This document shows positions 43,955 through 51,521 of a DNA stretch of 64,000 bases, one piece after another. This stretch comes from Pseudoalteromonas phenolica (GTDB lineage Bacteria; Pseudomonadota; Gammaproteobacteria; Enterobacterales; Alteromonadaceae), in the NCBI RefSeq assembly GCF_001444405.1, contig NZ_CP013187.1, positions 3,720,001-3,784,000 on the forward strand, read 5' to 3'. Position numbers and translations under genes: made by a program. How positions within the stretch are numbered: the first letter of the stretch is position 1; every line of letters begins with the position of its first letter. Under the pieces are notes generated by a model. It saw nothing but the letters and a program-made list of their open reading frames with translations. It had not been told where the DNA came from and made no database searches.

Positions 43955-44812
43955 ATGGCGCGCTCACCTCACTTTCTACACTATTCAAATCAATATGGTG
44001 CGCTGTTATTAATGGCTTATATTTTTATCAATAACACCATTAATGCCACCTCTGACATTATGGAAGCGAAACGTGATGGCGCACTGCCTTTTCAGTTGTG
44101 GGAGCCATTTGTTTGGGAATATAGCAGCGCCTTAAGCACGCTAATGTTAGTCCCTGGTGTAATTTTTCTTCTTAAATACCAACCTTTTAGTTTTCAAGCC
44201 ATAGCACGTTCTCTCGGCTTGTATTTTTTCGCGTCAGTCGTGTTTAGTGTGTTACACGTCAGCATTATGGTGGCGCTTCGCAAACTCGTTTATTGGAGCC
44301 AAGCAGCTAGCTACGATTTTGGTTTGCTCTGGTATGAGTTTTTGTATGAATACCGCAAAGATGTATGGGGGTTTGTGTTTTTAATTGTGGTGATCAAAAG
44401 CTATCACTATCTTATCGGTCAATTAAAGGGCGAGGCCCATCTACTGCAACAAACCGAAGAGTCTGTACAACCGCAGTTTGAACGCCTGCTGGTTAGAAAA
44501 CTCGGCAAAGAATTTATTATCAAAGTCAGTGATATTGAATGGTTAGAATCTGCTGGTAACTATGTCAATTTACACATTGATGGGCGTGTTTATCCACTTC
44601 GTGCCACGCTTACCAAACTCAGTGAGCAACTTGAACCGTATGGGTTTTGTCGCATTCATCGTAGTCACGCGGTTCGACTTGATGCCATTAGTTCCATCAC
44701 CCCTATTCAAAGCGGCGACAGCGAGATCACACTCATTAGTGGCAAAAAACTCAATCTTTCGAGACGCTATAAAGAACAATTTAAGGGTCTATTACTTCCT
44801 AACAAGCCTTAA
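43955..44812 (+). CDS. LytTR-domain regulator with membrane sensor domain
   Basis: 285 residues. The N-terminal ~155 residues contain four to five TM helices. The C-terminal ~100 residues are a LytTR DNA-binding domain: LLVRKLGKEFIIKVSDIEWLESAGNYVNLHIDG, then FCRIHRSHAVRLDAI and LNLSRRYKEQFKGLL. It combines membrane sensing and DNA binding in one chain without a separate kinase. The next gene, 88 nt downstream on the same strand, encodes an outer-membrane-type protein and may be co-regulated. Confidence 0.88.
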   Translation: MARSPHFLHYSNQYGALLLMAYIFINNTINATSDIMEAKRDGALPFQLWEPFVWEYSSALSTLMLVPGVIFLLKYQPFSFQAIARSLGLYFFASVVFSVLHVSIMVALRKLVYWSQAASYDFGLLWYEFLYEYRKDVWGFVFLIVVIKSYHYLIGQLKGEAHLLQQTEESVQPQFERLLVRKLGKEFIIKVSDIEWLESAGNYVNLHIDGRVYPLRATLTKLSEQLEPYGFCRIHRSHAVRLDAISSITPIQSGDSEITLISGKKLNLSRRYKEQFKGLLLPNKP

Positions 44813-44900
44813 GACACTTACAAAGTTTAAACACTTTCTTACAGTTAGTGCCTTTTACTCAACTTACAATTTCACGAGTTTTACTTGCAAGGACCCCCGC

Positions 44901-45449
44901 ATGACGCGCTACATTGTTTCTCTTTTCTTACTCGGCTTAACCTCTTTACCCTGTGCAGCCAATGATGATTTCGATTTTTCAGTATTTGCAAAATCAGAAT
45001 TCAATGCACTTGACGATCATATCATTTCAGCTGGATTTGAAATGATTGGCTATTTCAACCATACCCCTTTTGGAATTGGCTTTACCAGTGCTTTAGGCAA
45101 TGCCAGTGTGACTACCGAGCAAGGCTATCGCGAAGACTTTCTCACATTAGATACTGGGCTTAAATTTGGTTATTTCTCTGATATTTACGCGTATGGTGAG
45201 TTGGGGTTTGATGCATTTGAGCTTATGTTTCACGACCAACGAGATACAGATGGCTACAGCAATCATTCAAGTATCACAGTATATAACGCACCAAACAACG
45301 ATATAGATGCTTACCTAGGCGCAGGCATTGGTGTGCACATAAAATACCTTAAACTCGAAGCCTACACACGCTATCGGCAAATTGATGGTAATGGTTGGGA
45401 AGCACAAGATAACCATTTCACTGGTTTGCAGCTTTCCTTTAGTTTCTAA
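44901..45449 (+). CDS. Predicted outer-membrane beta-barrel protein (YfaZ-like)
   Basis: 182 residues from ATG 44901 after AAGGA; a signal peptide ends at CAA-N. The mature chain alternates polar and hydrophobic residues (ISAGFEMIGYFNHTPFGIGFTSALG, GLKFGYFSDIYAYGELGFDAFEL, AYLGAGIGVHIKYLKLEAYTRYRQI) and ends with GLQLSFSF, a terminal Phe typical of Bam-assembled barrels. YfaZ-type family is a guess; the barrel call is stronger. Confidence 0.7.
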   Translation: MTRYIVSLFLLGLTSLPCAANDDFDFSVFAKSEFNALDDHIISAGFEMIGYFNHTPFGIGFTSALGNASVTTEQGYREDFLTLDTGLKFGYFSDIYAYGELGFDAFELMFHDQRDTDGYSNHSSITVYNAPNNDIDAYLGAGIGVHIKYLKLEAYTRYRQIDGNGWEAQDNHFTGLQLSFSF

Positions 45450-45472
45450 ACAGCTGTTTTTACTGATTTATT

Positions 45473-45515
45473 AATGCATATATTGGTACAGTTATGAATA
45501 TATGCATTCTTTTTA
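45473..45515 (+). terminator. Terminator after the outer-membrane protein gene
   Basis: AATGCATATA (45473-45482) pairs perfectly with TATATGCATT (45499-45508), followed by CTTTTTA. Confidence 0.65.
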
Positions 45516-45681
45516 TCAAAACCTATAATTACATTTAATATCAAAAACCGCTAATACAAAGTATTTAAAACTATTTTTTAACCTTATAAATCAAAACCTT
45601 AAAAAAGCTCCAGTATAATTCTATTGCCTCATCTTACTTAGAACAGCATAAAAAACAGATTAAAATACCCACAACAATTAC

Positions 45682-45700
45682 AGTAATGATAATGATTTGC
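45682..45700. promoter_or_regulatory. Fur box upstream of the TonB receptor
   Basis: AGTAATGATAATGATTTGC matches 14 of 19 positions of the Fur consensus (GATAATGATAATCATTATC), 63 nt before the receptor start. Iron repression of the whole receptor-PepSY operon is expected. The rest of the 313-nt gap is AT-rich leader. Confidence 0.75.
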
Positions 45701-45762
45701 AATTTTGATCATGTTAGTATTTGCAACCTATTTTTTGAGCAAATACTTTATACGGACGAATA

Positions 45763-48105
45763 ATGAAACTCTCTGCGCTCTCATTTGCACTACGTGCGTC
45801 TCTTGCAATCCCTATGGCACTATCTAGCCAACTTGTTTTTGCCGATGATCAAGGTGATGAAAAAGAAATCGAAACCATCATGGTCACAGGTCAAAAAGTT
45901 GCGCGTAGTCTGCAAGAAACCACCACCAGTGTTGCTGTACTGACTCCTGAGATGATCGAACAACAACAGATCAACACCTTCACCGATGTGATGGTGAACA
46001 CCGCCAATACCCATGGCGATAGCTATGGTTTCAGTATTCGAGGCATTGATGGCTTTAATGTATCTGGCGGTGGTAATAGCTACCTAGCAAGTGTATATAT
46101 TGATGGCGCGCCGCTACCACAGGGCTTAGTACGTAATGGTGGGTTCTCAACATGGGATGCGCAGCAAGTTGAAATATTGCGTGGGCCACAGTCTACTTTG
46201 CAGGGGCGCAATGCTCTCGCTGGTGCAGTTATTTTAAATACTCAAATGCCTAGCCATGAAAACGAAGGTAAATACAAATTACTGATTGGTCAGAATGGCC
46301 AGCAAGAAGCGGGTATTGCCATTGGCGGAGGCCTGATTGAAGATGAATTGTCATTTAGGTTCAGTGGTGAAGAAAAGCGCTACGATGGTAACGTTATTAA
46401 CCTTCATGACAACTCTGACTCTGATTTTAATGAAGAACATACCTACCGATTAAAATTTTTATATGAGCCGGCAGGGTTTGAAGACTTCTCGGCAATGCTC
46501 AGCTACATGAATGCAGAACGTGTTTACGGTGATGCAAACCTAACAACCAATGCCGGTGAAGTTGACTTTGATAACCGTACAACAATTTATAACGACACTC
46601 GAGAGCGCAAAGCCGAAACTGAACTTGTTTCTTTAACTTTGAGCTATGACATTGATAGCGAGCTATCATTTTCATCTTATACAACTTACTCAGATGTACT
46701 TGAAGCGTTTGACTGGGATTCGGACTACCCTCAGGGTCTAGGGAATACACCAATCGTCGACACAGGCAGTAGCACACTCTACGACAATACTGAAAAGACA
46801 TTGACTCAAGAATTTAGGCTTACATTTGACTATGAGAGCTTTAGCGGCGTAGCAGGTGCTTACTATTTTAATGGCGACAGAGAAGCACTGAGCAATGGTT
46901 TAAACAACTATAACTTATCTCGCCTTGGTTTATCGAGTAGCGTGCTACAAGCAAGATATAAACTAAGCCCACAAATTGCCGACTTAGTAATTGCACAATA
47001 TGCAGATTTTGACCCTGCCAGAACGCAAATTTACTCTCTTACTGAAACAGAAGTGACGAGCTATGCACTCTTCGCTGATGGCGTTTGGCATCTCAATGAT
47101 CAGTGGGATATTTTAGCGGGCGTACGTTTCGACCGTGAAGAGCAAAAGAATGGCAATGATGCGAAATACACCATTTTAAACCAAGATAAAATGCCAAACC
47201 CTGCTAATTATGTGGGTACACCTTATGAAGGTATTGTGCCGCTTATCACTGGTATCAACAGCTTATTACTAGGTCTTGCAGCTGACGCTTCAAAGCCGGC
47301 AGCTCTATCAGATACCAGCTTCAATACTTTCTTGCCTAAAATTGGCGTGAGTTATCATCTGAATGACGACATCACCTCAACCTTTACTTTCCAGAAAGGG
47401 TATCGTTCAGGCGGTGTCGGTATCAACCAAGCGAAATCTGTGACATTCGAGTATGAGCCTGAGTATACAGACAACTATGAATTAGCAATTCGCTCTACGT
47501 GGTTAGAGGGTGCATTAACTGCAAATGCTAACTTCTTCTATACAGATTGGACTGATCAACAAGTTTCTGTACAACTTTCTTCAAACAATTTTGACCTTGA
47601 AACAGTCAATGCGGGTAGCTCTGAAGTGAAAGGCTTCGAGTTTGAAGTAAATTACAACGTAACAGATTACCTTAAAGCCTATGCAGCGATTGGCTATGCA
47701 GGCACTGAGTTCACTGACTTTAAGATCACAACACCAGAAACTGAGTATGACTTAACTGGCCGCCAGTTCTCTGCACCTGAGCGTACACAAAGCGCAGGCT
47801 TAACTTATCAAGGACCTGAAGGTTTATTCGCGAACATCAATATTAACTATGCCAGCGATGCACCTAATAGACCAAATCCATATCGTGATGGTTTGCAGCC
47901 TGGTGATGCATTCTTTGACTTACACAATGATGCGCGCACGTTAGTTAACGTTCAACTTGGTTACGAATGGGATAACTACGGTATTTACTTCATTGGTAAA
48001 AACATCACTGATGAAGAATATTACGTCGCACACCGTGCCCGTAATGCACGCTTAGGTGCGCCAGCGGAATATGCGATTTCGTTCCGTGGCGTATTCGACT
48101 GGTAA
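45763..48105 (+). CDS. TonB-dependent siderophore-type receptor
   Basis: 780 residues. A signal peptide ends at VFA-D; the TonB box is IETIMVTGQ. The plug domain shows VAVLTPEMIEQQQI and VEILRGPQSTLQGRNALAGAVILNT; the barrel follows and ends NARLGAPAEYAISFRGVFDW with a C-terminal aromatic. It imports a ferric siderophore or related ligand across the outer membrane. A Fur box lies upstream, and small membrane proteins plus a PepSY protein lie downstream, a common iron-uptake set. A hairpin after the stop may lower expression of the distal genes. Confidence 0.93.
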   Translation: MKLSALSFALRASLAIPMALSSQLVFADDQGDEKEIETIMVTGQKVARSLQETTTSVAVLTPEMIEQQQINTFTDVMVNTANTHGDSYGFSIRGIDGFNVSGGGNSYLASVYIDGAPLPQGLVRNGGFSTWDAQQVEILRGPQSTLQGRNALAGAVILNTQMPSHENEGKYKLLIGQNGQQEAGIAIGGGLIEDELSFRFSGEEKRYDGNVINLHDNSDSDFNEEHTYRLKFLYEPAGFEDFSAMLSYMNAERVYGDANLTTNAGEVDFDNRTTIYNDTRERKAETELVSLTLSYDIDSELSFSSYTTYSDVLEAFDWDSDYPQGLGNTPIVDTGSSTLYDNTEKTLTQEFRLTFDYESFSGVAGAYYFNGDREALSNGLNNYNLSRLGLSSSVLQARYKLSPQIADLVIAQYADFDPARTQIYSLTETEVTSYALFADGVWHLNDQWDILAGVRFDREEQKNGNDAKYTILNQDKMPNPANYVGTPYEGIVPLITGINSLLLGLAADASKPAALSDTSFNTFLPKIGVSYHLNDDITSTFTFQKGYRSGGVGINQAKSVTFEYEPEYTDNYELAIRSTWLEGALTANANFFYTDWTDQQVSVQLSSNNFDLETVNAGSSEVKGFEFEVNYNVTDYLKAYAAIGYAGTEFTDFKITTPETEYDLTGRQFSAPERTQSAGLTYQGPEGLFANININYASDAPNRPNPYRDGLQPGDAFFDLHNDARTLVNVQLGYEWDNYGIYFIGKNITDEEYYVAHRARNARLGAPAEYAISFRGVFDW

Positions 48106-48129
48106 GACAGTCAACATTTAACCCCTATA

Positions 48130-48159
48130 AAAAGATGTCGTAGCAATGCGACATCTTTT
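48130..48159 (+). terminator. Hairpin terminator after the TonB receptor
   Basis: AAAAGATGTCG pairs with CGACATCTTTT. It lies inside an otherwise co-directional operon, so partial termination is likely. Confidence 0.7.
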
Positions 48160-48200
48160 CGCGGTTTTAGGAAATATAACTCAGTAGCAAGGATTTAAAT

Positions 48201-48536
48201 ATGAGTTTTTTTTACCTCCTTCCTGCCTATTGGTTAAGTGGCATGTTGCTTTATGCCTCAAGCCCTCGGCAGCAATTTTTAAAGACACAACAATTTAAAC
48301 CCCCTCGCTGGTTGGCATTAGTCACCATTGCCATACTCAGTGTAATTACTCTGTCATTGCTGATTGGTGCGCATTTCAGCCCTGTGGTCGCCGGTATTTT
48401 TGCGCTGCTTGGTTTAATGCTGTTTATTCCCGCCCCCGTATTCTTACTCAATCATAAACCTCAGTGGGCCATCGCTAGCATTATTGCTATCTGTTTGCTT
48501 AGTGCTGGACTGCAGCTGATTTCGGGAGGCCAATAA
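48201..48536 (+). CDS. DUF3325-like small membrane protein of iron operon
   Basis: 111 residues with three to four TM helices (FFYLLPAYWLSGMLLYAS, LALVTIAILSVITLSLLIGAHF, VAGIFALLGLMLFIPAPVFLL, WAIASIIAICLLSAGLQL). Small proteins of the DUF3325 type are regularly found beside PepSY proteins in siderophore operons. It overlaps the next gene by one base. Function unknown. Confidence 0.7.
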   Translation: MSFFYLLPAYWLSGMLLYASSPRQQFLKTQQFKPPRWLALVTIAILSVITLSLLIGAHFSPVVAGIFALLGLMLFIPAPVFLLNHKPQWAIASIIAICLLSAGLQLISGGQ

Positions 48537-48805
48537 TGTGGCATAAAACCTTTGCTGGGTTCTTATCTGGCGTCGTCGTGATGATTTTAGTTCCCAGTAT
48601 TTTAAGCCTGTGGTTAGTCGCTCACATTAATGTGATCTTAGCCACTTCACTGGTACTGGCATTAGCAGCATGGGCAGGCGTCATGACTTGGTGCTATGGC
48701 GCTGAAAGTGGCAAACAAGCTTGGCAACGAGCCGGCATGCTAGCTATTCCAACCATCATAATTTTTGTGATCACCTTCTTTACTGCAGCAGGACCAACAG
48801 GATGA
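48536..48805 (+). CDS. Small membrane protein of iron operon (DUF3649-like)
   Basis: 89 residues, three TM helices (FLSGVVVMILVPSILSLWLV, VILATSLVLALAAWAGVMTW, LAIPTIIIFVITFFTAA). It shares a base with the previous stop and overlaps the PepSY gene by 4 nt (ATGA), showing a tightly coupled trio. DUF3649 assignment rests on context and size. Confidence 0.65.
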   Translation: MWHKTFAGFLSGVVVMILVPSILSLWLVAHINVILATSLVLALAAWAGVMTWCYGAESGKQAWQRAGMLAIPTIIIFVITFFTAAGPTG

Positions 48806-50364
48806 AACAGTCTACGTTAAAGAATTTTACCCATGCACATGCATGGCTTGGTTTGATCATCTCAGGGGTTTTGATGATCGTCTTTGTCTGTGGCTCAATG
48901 TCGTTTTTCAGAGAAAACATTGTATTGTGGGATATGCAATATGATGCACCAAAAACAGACTTAGCCAGTCAAAAACAACACGTACCGGTGTCGACGATTG
49001 CCAAACAGATCAGCGACCAAGGGCATACCATGCCGGCGGATCATGGTGTGTTTATCGAACTGCCAACCCAAGCTCAGCCTTTTTATGTCAGTTATTTTGA
49101 GATCGAGACACCTGAAGGCGAACATGTTGATGTCAATCAGAGCTTTGATCCAGAAACAGGTCAACGTTACGACTTAGATCAAGAAGACTTTTATCTTGGT
49201 AACATGCTGTATCGTATGCATATTAATTTGATGCTACCCGGTGGTACCGAGTTGGTGGGCATTGTATCGTTGATCTTCTTTGTTATGGTGTTTACCGGCA
49301 CGCTGATCTTACTGAAGAAAATCATCAGTCATTATTACCAATACCGAGTAGACCGTCGCAAAGACACCTACCTTGATGGACATAGCATCATAGGTATAAG
49401 CACCTTGCCTTATACGTTTTTATTTGCCCTCACAGGTGTGATGTTCAACTTGAGTATTTTACTGCAAGCTGGGTTTGGCTTTGCGGTATTTAAGGGCAAT
49501 ATTCCTGCTTTAATGGCAACCGCAGACTTTTACGCGCCACCAAGAATTACAGAGCTCTCGGGTCAGCCTGCAGACTTAACTTTGCTAGATGATATGGTGG
49601 AAGATGCACAGCGTCGCTACCTAGAACAAAGCGTGTACTTTTTGAATATATTTGCGCCTAACGATCAAGCAGGCCAAGTTGAAGTTGCAATGACAGCGCA
49701 CCATACTCTCGACCAACTGACGCGCCTGACATATTCGTTAGCAGATGGCCGTTTAATTAAAGAATACAAGCCAAGCCAATCAGCCACCGCAGGCACATAT
49801 AGTGTACTCAGCTCTCTGCATTTCGGTGAATATGGCGGCAATACGCTGAAGTTTATCTATTTCTTACTCGGTTTAGCATGCTGTTATATGATCTTAACAG
49901 GTAATTTAATCTGGCTAGAAAAGCGCGAGAATAATCGTAAACAAAGTAAACGCGGCCTGCAATTCGTGAAAGCCATGACCTTAGCGCTATCAAGCGGTAC
50001 CTTGATCGCCGTTGCCTGCACCTTCATTGCGGCACGCTTCGCACCAGAGTCATGGTCACAAGTCAGTCTGCTCCCGCCTTTGTTTGGCGTGATGATCTTA
50101 GTCTGTTTAGTACATGGCTGGTTTAGTAAAAACGTCAGAGGCGGCATGATCCAACAGCTTTATATTGCTGCGATGTTAGCGCTAATTTGCCCACTTTACG
50201 ACTTGGTCCAGATGCTGCTTGGCCACACGCCACCGAGTTATCTCATTGTGGATGTTTGGCTGGTGACCATAGCTCAAATGTTAGTCGCTGGATTTTGTTT
50301 ATTATTGGTGAGACATCACAGACCAAGAGCAAAAGCGTTTAATCTAGCGCCTGCGGTCAGTTAA
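48802..50364 (+). CDS. PepSY-associated TM protein, putative ferric-siderophore reductase
   Basis: 520 residues from ATG 48802, which overlaps the upstream stop. The first TM helix (LGLIISGVLMIVFVCGSMSFFRENI) and the following periplasmic segment match PepSY_TM proteins; more TM helices are near 150-170, 195-225, 340-365 and in the C-terminus. Conserved His occur in or near the helices (THAHAWLG, YRMHINLMLPGG, GHSIIGISTLPY, SSLHFGEYGG). Family members include FoxB/PiuB/FpvG-like inner-membrane reductases that free iron from siderophores. Confidence 0.85.
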   Translation: MKQSTLKNFTHAHAWLGLIISGVLMIVFVCGSMSFFRENIVLWDMQYDAPKTDLASQKQHVPVSTIAKQISDQGHTMPADHGVFIELPTQAQPFYVSYFEIETPEGEHVDVNQSFDPETGQRYDLDQEDFYLGNMLYRMHINLMLPGGTELVGIVSLIFFVMVFTGTLILLKKIISHYYQYRVDRRKDTYLDGHSIIGISTLPYTFLFALTGVMFNLSILLQAGFGFAVFKGNIPALMATADFYAPPRITELSGQPADLTLLDDMVEDAQRRYLEQSVYFLNIFAPNDQAGQVEVAMTAHHTLDQLTRLTYSLADGRLIKEYKPSQSATAGTYSVLSSLHFGEYGGNTLKFIYFLLGLACCYMILTGNLIWLEKRENNRKQSKRGLQFVKAMTLALSSGTLIAVACTFIAARFAPESWSQVSLLPPLFGVMILVCLVHGWFSKNVRGGMIQQLYIAAMLALICPLYDLVQMLLGHTPPSYLIVDVWLVTIAQMLVAGFCLLLVRHHRPRAKAFNLAPAVS

Positions 50365-50377
50365 TTAGCGAAAATAC

Positions 50378-50610
50378 TGTCGCGCTAAAGCACGACCTAC
50401 CAGACTCAAACCTTTGCCTGTAGGTCGTCGTTTACGGCGACAAATATCTTTAATTACTCTTTGTCGCGCTAAAGCACGACCTACAGGAGTTTAACCTGCA
50501 CTTGTAGGTCGTCGTTTACGGCGACAACTAACTTTAATTACTTTTTGTCGCGCTGAAGCACGACCTACAGGAGTTTAACCTGCACTTGTAGGTCGTCGTT
50601 TACGGCGACA
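50378..50610. repeat. Three-unit BIME (family-1 REP pairs), 84-bp period
   Basis: Units 50378-50442, 50462-50526 and 50546-50610 are each 65 bp and start exactly 84 bp apart. Each unit has two inverted hairpins. Read outward, one is GTAG + GTCGTCG-TTTA-CGGCGAC and the other GTAG + GTCGTGC-TTTA-GCGCGAC. They lie directly downstream of the RAYT gene, the usual place for its substrate repeats. Confidence 0.92.
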
Positions 50611-50628
50611 AAATCAACAGAAGTCGAT

Positions 50629-51075
50629 TTAAAGATAAACACTATTCCAATATGGATAACTGCCAATATTCGTCACTAACCCTGCTCGCAAAGGGTTAGC
50701 AACGATATATCTAGCAATCGCTATTCGCTGTTCTTCGGCTCTCAGGGCACGATCATAATAGGCACCCTGCCAAACTTTGCTATTGCCTTGGACACACTGG
50801 TTTATCATGTGGGATGAGTAACCTTTTAAATGCCCTACTACTTTACCTAATTCGGTATTTCCTAACCTTACTAGACCATGAAAATGATCTGGCATAAGTA
50901 CCCAAGCCAACCAACTGCAATCGTGATGCTGCTCGTTATATGAAATAGACTGACAAAAACGCTTAGCTAAATGATGTTCGATGAAAGTGGCATGGCGTTT
51001 GTGGCATGTGAAAGTAATAAAGTACTCGCCGAATGTTTTTGAATAACGTCCTTTTTTCAACTTCTGCCAGCTCAT
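50629..51075 (-). CDS. REP-associated tyrosine transposase (RAYT)
   Basis: 148 residues of the Y1/HUH TnpA_REP family. FITFTCHKRHATF opens the fold, MPDHFHGLVRLG gives the HUH-type His pair, and ARYIVANPLRAGLV carries the catalytic Tyr with the typical NP motif. These single-strand nucleases cut at GTAG-headed REP hairpins and are thought to spread them. BIMEs flank the gene on both sides. It is intact and has a plausible start. Confidence 0.93.
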   Translation of the reverse strand: MSWQKLKKGRYSKTFGEYFITFTCHKRHATFIEHHLAKRFCQSISYNEQHHDCSWLAWVLMPDHFHGLVRLGNTELGKVVGHLKGYSSHMINQCVQGNSKVWQGAYYDRALRAEEQRIAIARYIVANPLRAGLVTNIGSYPYWNSVYL

Positions 51076-51118
51076 TTATTGCGCCTCTTAGTTAACTTAG
51101 TTACTAAGCTTAGCTCTT

Positions 51119-51267
51119 TGTCGCGCTAAAGCACGACCTACAAGAATAAAACCTTCCCCTATGAGGCGTCGTTTACGACCATAAAGATCTTTAATTACTC
51201 TATACCGTGCTGAAGCACGCCCTACAGAAGTCAAACTTTTACATGTAGGTCGTCGTTTACGGCGACA
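51119..51267. repeat. Two BIME units upstream of the RAYT gene
   Basis: Units 51119-51183 (degenerate right half) and 51203-51267 (altered left half) are 65 bp each and 84 bp apart, the same period as the downstream array, indicating a common origin followed by decay. Confidence 0.88.
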
Positions 51268-51301
51268 AAATTTGCTACGCAGGTGTATTTTGCACTAAAT
51301 A

Positions 51302-51332
51302 AAAAAGCGCACTTCTCACAAATGCGCTTTTT
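51302..51332. terminator. Bidirectional terminator
   Basis: AAAAAGCGCA (51302-51311) pairs perfectly with TGCGCTTTTT (51323-51332). It lies downstream of the leftward choice-of-anchor gene and probably ends it. Confidence 0.8.
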
Positions 51333-51363
51333 GGTATGGGTAAGTTGTGCAACTTTTATAAAT

Positions 51364-51425
51364 TGTCGCGCTGAAGCACGACCTACAGGAGCCAAACCTT
51401 TGCCTGTGGGTCGTTTACGGCGACA
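51364..51425. repeat. Single BIME unit with 3-bp deletion
   Basis: A 62-bp version of the family-1 REP pair lacking one TCG in the right hairpin. It lies between the terminator and the 3' end of the choice-of-anchor gene. Confidence 0.85.
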
Positions 51426-51521
51426 AAAATGGTTTCGTAAATGCCTCAGTTTAAGTCCATCTAAACTTACTCTCTTCACTCTTGCGTAAAAAGTAACCTG
51501 CTCCGCAGGTGTATTTTGCAT

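Noticed and set aside
50378..51425. CRISPR array suggested by regular 84-bp spacing
   Set aside because: The spacers are nearly identical, each unit is an inverted hairpin pair, and a RAYT gene sits in the middle; these are BIMEs.
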